Part shown: positions 27,092 to 34,734 of the stretch, piece after piece
How the letters are laid out: every line of letters begins with the position of its first letter
How positions within the stretch are numbered: position 1 is the first letter of the stretch
Assembly: GCA_013043705.1 (NCBI GenBank)
Contig: JABDNS010000070.1
Coordinates: 1-46,241 of the forward strand
DNA: 46,241 nt
From: Pseudomonadales bacterium
Lineage (GTDB): Bacteria; Pseudomonadota; Gammaproteobacteria; Pseudomonadales; UBA7434
Reading direction: 5' to 3'
The notes under the pieces: generated by a model
The model's database searches: none
What the model saw: the letters and a program-made list of their open reading frames with translations, nothing else
What the model was told of the DNA's origin: nothing
Made by a program: the position numbers and the translations under genes

Positions 27092-27856
27092 TCAGGCCGC
27101 GTGATCAATAATAGCCACACTTCCATCCGCAGCTTTTTTCGCCTGGTACATGGCGAGATCGGCATCGCGAATCATTTCATCGATTTCAGACTGCGCGTTA
27201 ATCAGCGTAATGCCAACACTGCAATCTACTGCGATCTGCCTGCCCTTGTCCTCCACCGGCCGGCAAATCCTTGCGCGCAACTGCTCAGCGATGGCACGTA
27301 TTTCTGCTCGCGCTACTTCTACGTCGGCATTTAAATGGTTAACCAGAACGGTAAACTCATCGCCGCCAAGCCGCACCACCAAATCTTCGGTGCGGGTGCC
27401 TTTTTTAAGGCGCTCCGCTACTTCACACAATACTTTGTCTCCCACCGGATGACCGTACTTGTCGTTTATGGCTTTGAAGCCATTCAGGTCAAGCAGGATA
27501 AGCGCGCCATTGATTCTATGCCGCGCATTTTCCGCGAGGTATTTTTCAAGACCAAGGTTGAGGTAGCGACGGTTTGGCAAATCGGTAAGCGGGTCGCGAT
27601 AGGCCATGCGGGAAAGCCGGGCCACGGCTTCGCGTTCGGCATAGACGAACGGCTTTATTACCATGAAATACAGGCAGGGGGCCGAAATTAACACCAGCAG
27701 CAAAACATCGATCACGGCCTCCGTGAGCCTGCTTAGATCGAAAGGTATAAACGCAAGCAGCAACATGATTGCCGTTTGCACCAACGCGATGATCAGCGTA
27801 ATTTTCAGTAATACCTTGTTCAAAGAATAACCCTTCACGGTTTCATTCAACTCCAC
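27092..27856 (-). CDS. Membrane-bound diguanylate cyclase (GGDEF)
   Basis: A 254-residue enzyme that makes c-di-GMP from two GTP. Two membrane helices (about residues 14-38 and 45-68) are joined by a short loop and lead into a GGDEF domain. Catalytic RLGGDEF lies at residues 162-168, with DLNGFKAINDKYGHPVGD upstream. An allosteric I-site RTED (155-158) sits five residues before GGDEF, so product inhibition is expected. There is no large sensor domain. The start is GTG at 27856; a second GTG at 27838 with GGAG upstream is also possible. A strong hairpin lies just before the start and a shared 18-nt motif further upstream. Confidence 0.93.
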   Translation of the reverse strand: MELNETVKGYSLNKVLLKITLIIALVQTAIMLLLAFIPFDLSRLTEAVIDVLLLVLISAPCLYFMVIKPFVYAEREAVARLSRMAYRDPLTDLPNRRYLNLGLEKYLAENARHRINGALILLDLNGFKAINDKYGHPVGDKVLCEVAERLKKGTRTEDLVVRLGGDEFTVLVNHLNADVEVARAEIRAIAEQLRARICRPVEDKGRQIAVDCSVGITLINAQSEIDEMIRDADLAMYQAKKAADGSVAIIDHAA

Positions 27857-27869
27857 GCGTGCGCGTGTG

Positions 27870-27895
27870 CACCGGGGTGGAGCCCCGGTGTTTTT
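27870..27895 (+). terminator. Strong terminator-like hairpin upstream of diguanylate cyclase
   Basis: CACCGGGG-TGGAG-CCCCGGTG-TTTTT on the plus strand, a perfect 8-bp GC-rich stem plus T-tract. No plus-strand gene lies before it, so it may end an antisense transcript. On the minus strand it would instead be a stable stem 14 nt before the diguanylate cyclase GTG, possibly controlling its translation. Confidence 0.6.
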
Positions 27896-27949
27896 ACAAT
27901 TCCAGTTTTTAGCTTAGTAAGCGGCGTGAAGGTTTACACGAGAACCGCG

Positions 27950-27967
27950 GGCACAGTTCACAAAACA
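27950..27967 (+). repeat. 18-nt repeat motif, copy 2 (upstream of diguanylate cyclase)
   Basis: GGCACAGTTCACAAAACA, identical to 19329-19346. Here GCGGGC and GCCCGC (27947-27952, 27968-27973) flank it, giving a 6-bp stem with the motif as loop. It lies 94-111 nt before the diguanylate cyclase start, in opposite orientation relative to the gene compared with copy 1. Confidence 0.75.
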
Positions 27968-28009
27968 GCCCGCAACAGTAGCGGCAAGAGACTGCAGGAC
28001 CAGGCTTGC

Positions 28010-28435
28010 TTAATCGCTGCCCAGTAGCTGGCGCACCAGTGGCTCGTAGCGGGTTAGGCCCCAGCGACGGCCTTCGGCGATTGCACTTTCAGCATCCATT
28101 TCCTGCTCTTGCGCAGCGATAAGCGCAGCGAGCGCACCATTGCGGTTGCCACTGGCACAGTGCACCAGCGTGGGCTGGTCGCCAATATCTTGCAGCTTGT
28201 TCGCCAGCAATGCGGCATTTTCAAAATTTATGCCTGCGCCATCTACCGGGATATTGTGGTAAGTCATGCCCAACGACGCGACCAAAGCTTCCTCATCGAA
28301 TTCCATTTCGAAAGGCGGCCGCAAATTAACAATGTGCTTGAGGCCTTGCTCCGCCAGCGCAGCAAAATCTTCACGTGGCGGCTGACCGCTGGAGTACAGG
28401 TCATCGCCTACTTTATAAAGATTGGGGATATTCAT
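28010..28435 (-). CDS. DUF442 protein tyrosine phosphatase-like (beta-lactamase hydrolase-like)
   Basis: A 141-residue cytoplasmic protein of the TIGR01244/DUF442 family. It opens NIPNLYKVGDDLYSSGQPPRED, the typical SGQP start, and has the phosphatase-type loop LVHCASGNRNGAL near residue 93. Members occur alone or fused to metallo-hydrolases and rhodaneses and have been proposed to act in phosphate or sulfur chemistry; the real substrate is not known. GGGAG lies 9 nt before the ATG. It lies 101 nt after the DUF4105 gene. Confidence 0.88.
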   Translation of the reverse strand: MNIPNLYKVGDDLYSSGQPPREDFAALAEQGLKHIVNLRPPFEMEFDEEALVASLGMTYHNIPVDGAGINFENAALLANKLQDIGDQPTLVHCASGNRNGALAALIAAQEQEMDAESAIAEGRRWGLTRYEPLVRQLLGSD

Positions 28436-28536
28436 TGCGGCAAACTCCCGTTGGCTTTGGACACATTGTTCATTTTAGTATGAAAATCTATGCGCATTAA
28501 TACTTGATAATGCGCTGATTTTAACGCGCAAGGCAA

Positions 28537-30486
28537 CTAGAAATACCACTGCCACCCAAGCTCGTGGCTTATATCGTCCTGCGTAATATCCTTGCGATAC
28601 TGCGCTCGATAACGTAACTGCTGGCCAGGAGTGTGATCGCCTAAAATATGCAATGCAAGCGAAAATTCCAGCGCCTGCTCATCTCGCGAACTGCCCCGGT
28701 CGCTGGCGCGATAACGGGCCTCAAGCCTGGACGACCACTGCCCGGTTTGATGCAGCAGCCCAAGCGCGGGACCCAATGCCAGCTGGTATCCATCGCGCAG
28801 CGACTTACCTACATCCAAAGCCGCGTCGACAAATCCGTAGGCCAGCAAGCGCTGGTTTGACAGCGCTAGCTTCGCACGGCCAAAGCCCAAGTCTAAAAAC
28901 GGTGCCAGCGAGCCACCGGTGTAGTGCCTTCGCGCACCAGTGCCTACACGCCATGAGGTTGGCTGCAACATCGTATTGCCAGGTGACAGCGAGCTTATGT
29001 TAATCAACTTAATCTCGTGCAGCTGTAATTCGCTACTGCGCAGCGAATGTTCATGCAGGTTGCGTAGTTCCAGCGATAACATCTCCAGGCTGGCAAAAGG
29101 CAAATAGCCCTGCGGCGGGTCAAGCGCATCATGAAATGCCATGCGCAGCGCCAGCGATTGAAAATCGCGCTGGCCATCGTTACCAACGCCCACCGATAGC
29201 CGCCGGGTTGGGTGGCCCTGGTCGTCTCGCCAGGCGGGTATGGGTGGCTCAGGGAACAATCTGCCGGGCATTAGCGCACTTCGAGCCGTTAGCAGGCGTA
29301 TGGAATGTGCGCTGGCCAAGGGATCATTTTTCTTGCCCTTCATCGCACTGAAACGGCCGAAGTCGTAGGCCACTTCCAGCACTTGCGCCGCTTGCTTTTC
29401 AGGCATTTCAGGCAGCGCATCGGCCAGCAACTGGTTGGCAACTTCGCCAGGCTTTACAATCCTGGCCGCCACTCGAGCCTGCCCGGATGACAGTACCGCA
29501 TATTTTGAACGCATCTGGGTAAGCACCGAAGGACGATAACGTGTCTGCGCCACAATACCCGCGTTGAACAAGGCGCGAACGGTGTCTGACGGGATCGCAC
29601 GAACTCGAAACTGCTCGGTGAGATTCAGCCGATCGCTGGCAGCATCGAGTAGTGCAAGCAGTTGGTACGAACAATTTTCTGTTAGAAAGTAATAGCCGAA
29701 CTCACTGCCCCGCAGCTCCCATATGTGGCGAAGAAACTGTTTAACTTCCTCGTCTTCCAGCTTGAGCTCATACTCCCAAATATCACGCGATTCCAGAAAG
29801 CTATAGTCGTTAATTTTCTCGTAGTAAGGCAGGATCGACACCACACCGGGATAGCCACCAGTTAAACCCTTCCACGCAAAAACAATTTCATTGTCAGCAG
29901 GCGGCGTATTCGCCGCGAAGTTGACCACGTAATCTAGCAAGGGGTTACCGCACTGCGTCTTGTTAACGCGTATTAGGGTATGCCCATACATGGAAGATGG
30001 GCTATTGAGGTATGCAGCGGGGAATACCACGGTGAGCTTTTCAGCATCAATTTGCGCTAGCCAACCAGCCTGTGCATTACAGCGACCATCTAGCGCTGCA
30101 ATTACGGGCAGGTGTTGTGATAACCATTTAACCCTGGCGGGGTAACGACAGTATACGGAGCCATCGCTACGTGACTTATCTGCCAGCAAGCCATAGTAAG
30201 TGGCTTGCAATTCAGCTATGGGGTTACGCTTGCCAACTGGCGAAAGAAAAAATGCAGTGGTATCAACCTGGCTTTGAGGTCGATCGGGTAACCCGGTGTC
30301 GTGGTAATGCAACAGGTGCAGCCATTGGCGATTGGCCGCCAGTGCTTCAAAGTCTGGTTGCAGCGTATCGTTAAGGCCCGCAGCGGCATTCTGGTTTTCG
30401 ATGGCAACAGGTGCTTCGGCCAGAAGCGGCCACGACCGGGCTGAAAATATAAGCAGTAATATAAGCGCGGCTCGATTCAACAACAT
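28537..30486 (-). CDS. DUF4105-family periplasmic/outer-membrane protein
   Basis: A 649-residue protein with a signal peptide (ALILLLIFSARSWPLLAEA). The DUF4105 (Lnb N-terminal periplasmic domain) block covers about residues 150-350: YLNSPSSMYGHTLIRVNKTQ, GLTGGYPGVVSILPYYEKINDYS, LESRDIWEYELKLEDEEV and YFLTENCSYQLLALLDAA. The C-terminal 250 residues are rich in alternating aromatic/polar strands and end in a tryptophan-aromatic WQWYF, as in outer-membrane beta-barrels. The function is not known. DUF3015 lies just upstream in the same direction; the pair recurs in related genomes. Confidence 0.8.
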   Translation of the reverse strand: MLLNRAALILLLIFSARSWPLLAEAPVAIENQNAAAGLNDTLQPDFEALAANRQWLHLLHYHDTGLPDRPQSQVDTTAFFLSPVGKRNPIAELQATYYGLLADKSRSDGSVYCRYPARVKWLSQHLPVIAALDGRCNAQAGWLAQIDAEKLTVVFPAAYLNSPSSMYGHTLIRVNKTQCGNPLLDYVVNFAANTPPADNEIVFAWKGLTGGYPGVVSILPYYEKINDYSFLESRDIWEYELKLEDEEVKQFLRHIWELRGSEFGYYFLTENCSYQLLALLDAASDRLNLTEQFRVRAIPSDTVRALFNAGIVAQTRYRPSVLTQMRSKYAVLSSGQARVAARIVKPGEVANQLLADALPEMPEKQAAQVLEVAYDFGRFSAMKGKKNDPLASAHSIRLLTARSALMPGRLFPEPPIPAWRDDQGHPTRRLSVGVGNDGQRDFQSLALRMAFHDALDPPQGYLPFASLEMLSLELRNLHEHSLRSSELQLHEIKLINISSLSPGNTMLQPTSWRVGTGARRHYTGGSLAPFLDLGFGRAKLALSNQRLLAYGFVDAALDVGKSLRDGYQLALGPALGLLHQTGQWSSRLEARYRASDRGSSRDEQALEFSLALHILGDHTPGQQLRYRAQYRKDITQDDISHELGWQWYF

Positions 30487-30532
30487 TATTCAGCCAAAAT
30501 TGGAAAACTTGCAAGGAAGGCTTGTGCAGGAT

Positions 30533-30565
30533 AAAAAAAAGGCGCCGCCAAGCGCCCCTTTTTTT
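30533..30565 (-). terminator. Terminator between DUF3015 and DUF4105 genes
   Basis: On the minus strand GGGGCGC-loop-GCGCC followed by TTTTTTTT, with A-tract on the 5' side. It lies 11 nt after the DUF3015 stop and 47 nt before the DUF4105 ATG, so DUF4105 is partly or wholly dependent on read-through or its own promoter. Confidence 0.75.
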
Positions 30566-30575
30566 CATTGAGCTA

Positions 30576-31061
30576 CTAGCTTACATAAGCAGACATTGCG
30601 CTATCGCTTCGCATCAGTTTCACGATGGCATTATGCAACTGGCCCGAGTTTACTTCGTGCGAAGTAAACAGCGAGCCGAAGTTGTCGCGTAACAGCGCAG
30701 TAAAATGCGCGCGCTGCTCTGCACGAACGCCTATTACCTGCTGCAGCGCGTCCAGCGACTCACCGTGGCCTACCGCAATCTCTGCAGCAAGACGATCTAT
30801 ATTGCCATCAATAAATTCCTGGGTACCTTTGGCCAGTGGGCCGCCGGCACTTTCACAACCCAAGGTGCCCGAAGTCATACCAAAAGTCTGGTTACCTGAA
30901 GTCCCGTTTGTAGTGGCCGCCAATACATGCTCATGCCACTCATTGGCATCCTGGAAAACCACCTCTGTGCCAAGACCGCAGCCCGCCGGGCCATGACCGC
31001 CAGCCGCCATGGTTAGCATGGGTGAAGAAATTAGTAACGCTCCTGCCAAAAGCTTTTTCAT
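30576..31061 (-). CDS. DUF3015 family periplasmic protein
   Basis: A 161-residue exported protein. The signal peptide ends near LTMA. The mature start GGHGPAGCGLGTEVVFQ and a central FGMTSGTLGCE are the DUF3015 signatures; two Cys could form a disulfide. An Ala/Leu helical C-terminal half follows. GAGGT lies about 10 nt before the ATG. Members of the family are often next to DUF4105, as here. The function is not known. Confidence 0.87.
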   Translation of the reverse strand: MKKLLAGALLISSPMLTMAAGGHGPAGCGLGTEVVFQDANEWHEHVLAATTNGTSGNQTFGMTSGTLGCESAGGPLAKGTQEFIDGNIDRLAAEIAVGHGESLDALQQVIGVRAEQRAHFTALLRDNFGSLFTSHEVNSGQLHNAIVKLMRSDSAMSAYVS

Positions 31062-31217
31062 TGTGCTCTCACCTCTTGATCAATTAAACGCTGCGCAATT
31101 GCGCAGGTTACGCGCAGCACTAATTGCTGGCGCAATGCCATGATAGGGGTTTGGTGAAGAGTTGCAAGCGCCGCCCTAGAGTGAACAAAGCGCAATGCTA
31201 AATATTTTTTAAGCAGT

Positions 31218-32402
31218 CTACACGCGCAGGATTTTAGAGTTAAAAAGCGTAACTTCAAGGTCAACCGCGTGGTCCATGTCGTCGATGACAACCACAAGCC
31301 CCTTGAATACATAAATCACCAGCAACTGCGCAACCACACCAGTAAGGCCAGGCGCGGCAATCATCATAAGTAGGAAATATATATGCGCAATACGGTTTAG
31401 CCAAAGGTAAAAGGCCGGGTGAAACTCGATTTGGGTTTTGGATAAAAACGCTGACATATTTTGCACCAATCCATTGTGGAATGGCACATCCAGGCTTGGT
31501 CGGTTTTTCGTGGCAGCGCGAATGCTGGCAAGTAGCTCATTGGTCTTCCGCTTCATTGGCTCGTAGGGGTAAGCCTCAAACAAAAATGCTTGGAGCGAGC
31601 GCCGCCAGCCGTCAAAATCAATACTATCGCCCTGGTCCGAGCCAACGCCGTGCTGATTTATGTCGCGCTCAAAACTTTGCAGGGAATCGAGCGCGGTGCG
31701 ATGCAGCTCGGATATTTCTATTTGCTTGCGCTTAACAATTCCGAAAGTAATGGCGAGCCCAATACCGAAAATAGAACCAACTGCGGTTACCGCAATCATC
31801 AGCGTATCTTTATCGAATAGCGAAAGTACATCGAAACCGCTAAGCGAGCTAACTTCCTGCACCAATACCCGCAGCCCCAGGTGTACGGCCATCGTGCCAA
31901 ATACCAGCGTCAAAACTGACGCACCAAAAACATCGGTTAGAACGTTGCTCATGCGAAGCAACTTAACCACGCGCATCAGGCGAAATAAGCGCAGCAGTGC
32001 CAGTATTTCCAAATTAGCCAAGTCAATAAAGCCAAAATGGTTTAGCACCACCCATAAGGATGGAATGATTGCCAGGCCGTCGCAGGCGAGTAGCGCCACC
32101 GCACGCCAGTCGGACAACCGGGTAACGCCAAGACGCAAGAAAAAATCGACGCTGAATACAGCGAGTATTATCCACTCGACAACAAGCAGTTGAGTGCTGC
32201 CAAGCGGAAAGGATGCAGGATATTCGTCAACAATGAACAGATAAAAGATTGACGCGACGATAGTAACAATCAGCAACGCGGCATAGCGCTTGCCCAATGT
32301 AGTTTTGGGCGCGGTCAGTTCGTGGCGCAGCGCTTCGAGCACAAGGGCTTCCTTATCCGGCGGTTTCGCCTTCAAAGTATAGATTGCGCCACTGTGCGCC
32401 AA
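31218..32402 (-). CDS. Voltage-sensor-domain membrane protein without a recognisable selectivity filter
   Basis: A 394-residue membrane protein. Residues 40-151 look like a voltage-sensor domain: helix S1 (41-58); S2 (72-90) with Glu76, FSVDFFLR; S3 (100-120) with Asp108; S4 (134-151) with Arg138, 141, 144, Lys147 and Arg150 in the R-x-x-R pattern (RLFRLMRVVKLLR). After this, two helices (about 156-182 and 201-222) have no TVGYG-type filter. A cytoplasmic segment (225-330) then leads to two further helices (about 335-375) ending VVIDDMDHAVDLE, faintly like bestrophin/DUF4239 tails. It starts at TTG 32402, uncertain. Role unknown. Confidence 0.7.
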   Translation of the reverse strand: MAHSGAIYTLKAKPPDKEALVLEALRHELTAPKTTLGKRYAALLIVTIVASIFYLFIVDEYPASFPLGSTQLLVVEWIILAVFSVDFFLRLGVTRLSDWRAVALLACDGLAIIPSLWVVLNHFGFIDLANLEILALLRLFRLMRVVKLLRMSNVLTDVFGASVLTLVFGTMAVHLGLRVLVQEVSSLSGFDVLSLFDKDTLMIAVTAVGSIFGIGLAITFGIVKRKQIEISELHRTALDSLQSFERDINQHGVGSDQGDSIDFDGWRRSLQAFLFEAYPYEPMKRKTNELLASIRAATKNRPSLDVPFHNGLVQNMSAFLSKTQIEFHPAFYLWLNRIAHIYFLLMMIAAPGLTGVVAQLLVIYVFKGLVVVIDDMDHAVDLEVTLFNSKILRV

Positions 32403-32479
32403 TTCACGCCGATGACACCATGCTGGACAAATATTGGCCAGCTTAGATTCTGCGCGCAGGCCTGCGGAAAAGGTTTGAT

Positions 32480-33745
32480 TCAGCCCAGCGCTTGCTCTAG
32501 ATCGGCAACAATATCGTCTATGTGCTCAATGCCCACGGAAAGCCTGATCATCGCGGGCGACACACCCGCCTGCTTTTGCTCCGCTTCAGTCATCTGCCTA
32601 TGCGTGGTGGACGCCGGGTGGCAAGCCAGGCTCTTGGCATCGCCAATGTTTACCAGTCGTTTAAACAAATTCAGCGCGTCATAAAATTTCACGCCAGCAT
32701 CAAAACCGCCTTTCAAACCAAACGACAAAATGGCTGAGGGTTTGCCACCCGTGTACTTCTGCGCCAATTCGTAATACGGCGAATCTGGCAGCCCGGCATA
32801 ACTAACCCATTCCACTTTACTGTGATTGCCCAGGTAATGTGCCACCGCCAGTGCATTTTCGGTGTGGCGCTCCATGCGCAAACTCAAGGTCTCAAGACCT
32901 TGCATCAACTGGAACGCATTCATCGGCGATAGTGCCGCGCCTGTGTTACGCAGCGGCACGGTGCGTGCACGACCAATAAATGCAGCCTCGCCCATCGCTT
33001 CGGTATACACCACACCATGGTAGGCCGGCTCAGGCTGGTTTAGCACCGGGAAGCGCTCGGCATGTTTAGTCCAGGGGAACTTACCCGAATCAACAATGAC
33101 GCCACCCAACGATGTACCGTGGCCGCCTACATACTTGGTGAGCGAATGAATAACAATATCTGCACCAAACTCAATGGGTTTGCACAGCACTGGCGTGGCG
33201 ACGGTATTGTCAACCATTAACGGCACACCTTTGGCATGTGCCACATTCGCTACCGCTTGCAGGTCGACGATATTGCCCGCCGGGTTACCAATGCTCTCGC
33301 AGAAAACCGCTTTGGTTTTGTCATCAATAAGTTCGGCAATACTGTCGGCGCCGTCGTCTTTGGCAAAGCGTACGTCAATGCCCTGCTTGGGCAGCATATG
33401 TGCGAACAGTGTGTAGGTGCCGCCATACAGCTGCGGCGTGGTGACAATATTGTCGCCAGCCTCGGCAATAGTGAGAACAGCGTAATTGATAGCCGCGCTT
33501 CCCGCGCTGGTAACAAGACCGGCAATACCGCCCTCCAGTGCCGCCATGCGCTGCTCCAGCACATCGTTGGTCGGGTTCATAATGCGCGTGTAAATGTTAC
33601 CCGGCACGGCCAGGTTAAATAGGTCTGCGCCGTGTTGCGCGCTGTCGAACTCGTACGCAACAGTTTGGTAGATGGGTGTAGCAACAGAGTGCGTGGTTGG
33701 ATCAGTTTCGTAGCCATGGTGGATGGCGAGGGTTTCATCTTTCAT
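32480..33745 (-). CDS. metY: O-acetylhomoserine aminocarboxypropyltransferase (sulfhydrylase)
   Basis: A PLP enzyme that makes homocysteine from O-acetylhomoserine and sulfide. The 421-residue protein has MKDETLAIHHGYETDPTT and SVATPIYQTVAYEF, the typical start. FNLAVPGNIYTRIMNPT follows, and the PLP lysine is Lys204 in SLTKYVGGHG. The C-terminus has HPASTTHRQM and SVGIEHIDDI. All match O-acetylhomoserine sulfhydrylases (about 425 residues). AAGGAG precedes the ATG. It sits between the voltage-sensor-like gene and the cco locus, in one direction with 49 nt to the UreH-like gene. No SAM-type riboswitch was seen upstream. Confidence 0.95.
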   Translation of the reverse strand: MKDETLAIHHGYETDPTTHSVATPIYQTVAYEFDSAQHGADLFNLAVPGNIYTRIMNPTNDVLEQRMAALEGGIAGLVTSAGSAAINYAVLTIAEAGDNIVTTPQLYGGTYTLFAHMLPKQGIDVRFAKDDGADSIAELIDDKTKAVFCESIGNPAGNIVDLQAVANVAHAKGVPLMVDNTVATPVLCKPIEFGADIVIHSLTKYVGGHGTSLGGVIVDSGKFPWTKHAERFPVLNQPEPAYHGVVYTEAMGEAAFIGRARTVPLRNTGAALSPMNAFQLMQGLETLSLRMERHTENALAVAHYLGNHSKVEWVSYAGLPDSPYYELAQKYTGGKPSAILSFGLKGGFDAGVKFYDALNLFKRLVNIGDAKSLACHPASTTHRQMTEAEQKQAGVSPAMIRLSVGIEHIDDIVADLEQALG

Positions 33746-33794
33746 TAAACTTTCTCCTTAGCGATGGAATATAGTCTCGGGGACAGTTTACTTT

Positions 33795-34520
33795 TTATTT
33801 GTGCCTATGGTGTTCCATTTTGGTAGGGGAGCCATGCCCCGCGTGCATTTGATGCATATAAAAAGGTAGGAATGCAAGCAAGGCTAAAAACAATGCCAGC
33901 GAATAACGCACGGCCGGTCGGCGCATCTGGCGTTTTAAATCCCCCGCCATGTAACCTACACCCAATAGCGCAGGCATGGTGCCCAAGCCAAAACAGAGCA
34001 TCATCAAGGCCGCCTGGACTGTATTCCCCGTGGTGAGTGACCACGCCAGTGTACTGTAAATCAGGCCACAGGGAAGAAAACCCCAAAGTACGCCCAGCGC
34101 ATAGACGCGTGACTTTTTGCTCGATTGCAATAACGGCCTGGCCATTGGCTGGAGCTTTTGCCACAAAAGACTACCAGCGCGCTCCAGTCTTTTTGCCGGG
34201 CTCCACCACCCAAGTACAGAAAGCGCAATACTCAAGAGCAGCAACAAACTTAACCAGCGAAATGCAACGCCAACAAGTTCTCGCTCTCCCAGCGCGATTG
34301 CACCCGTGGCGCCGGCTATAGCACCCAGCATTGTGTAGCAACTGACGCGCCCGAACTGGAAAATTATATTATTACTAAAACCCCGACTTCCCGCTTGCCC
34401 GTCTCTTGCAGACAAATTGAATAAGCTTACGATGCCGCCGCACATGCCAATGCAATGCGGGCTACCGGCCAGCCCAACTAATAGCGCTGCAGAGTAACTC
34501 AATGATTCAGGCAGGGTCAT
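33795..34520 (-). CDS. UreH-like/TauE-type membrane protein of the cbb3 locus
   Basis: The track start is 29 codons early; the ATG at 34520 (MTLPESLSYSAALLVGLAG) fits the family and overlaps ccoS by 14 nt. The 241-residue protein has about six membrane helices. It has the signature GSPHCIGMCGGIVSLF with two Cys in a CxxxC pattern in helix 1, and LWGFLPCGLIYSTLAW near residue 140. This is the UreH-like transmembrane (DsbD-related, often called sulfite exporter TauE/SafE) family, regularly found right after ccoS. It may handle copper or redox in oxidase assembly, but this is inference. Confidence 0.85.
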   Translation of the reverse strand: MTLPESLSYSAALLVGLAGSPHCIGMCGGIVSLFNLSARDGQAGSRGFSNNIIFQFGRVSCYTMLGAIAGATGAIALGERELVGVAFRWLSLLLLLSIALSVLGWWSPAKRLERAGSLLWQKLQPMARPLLQSSKKSRVYALGVLWGFLPCGLIYSTLAWSLTTGNTVQAALMMLCFGLGTMPALLGVGYMAGDLKRQMRRPAVRYSLALFLALLAFLPFYMHQMHAGHGSPTKMEHHRHK

Positions 34521-34734
34521 CGCTATCGCCTGCACTGCTAGCCGCCTCTGCGGCAGTACTTTTGTTGCTTTTTTCGGCTGCGTCTGGCGCGCTTTCATCG
34601 CGCTCAAACAAGATACGCTGGCCCTCTTTCTCTAAATCATCAAACTGGTGGTTGCGAACTGCCCACAAAAAAAGCGCGACCGCTAGTGCAACAAAAAGCA
34701 GGGCAACAGGCAACAATAGATAAAGACTAGCCAA
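34507..34734 (-). CDS. ccoS: cbb3 oxidase maturation protein CcoS
   Basis: A small inner-membrane protein needed for cofactor (heme and copper) insertion into cbb3 oxidase. The 75-residue protein has one helix (ASLYLLLPVALLFVALAVALFLWAV, quoted in part) then the family motif NHQFDDLEKEGQRILF. It starts with TTG at 34734, 8 nt inside ccoI, with GAGGG just upstream. A charged, Ala/Ser-rich tail follows. It overlaps the ccoI end and the next gene start, so all three are coupled. Confidence 0.93.
   Translation of the reverse strand: MASLYLLLPVALLFVALAVALFLWAVRNHQFDDLEKEGQRILFERDESAPDAAEKSNKSTAAEAASSAGDSDDPA

Noticed and set aside
27954-27965. CRP site within the 18-nt motif
   Set aside because: The TTTTGTGA half-site looks right on the reverse strand but the second half-site is missing at the required spacing.
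33746-33794. SAM-type riboswitch before metY
   Set aside because: The gap is only 49 nt, too short for a SAM riboswitch, and it shows only a good Shine-Dalgarno.
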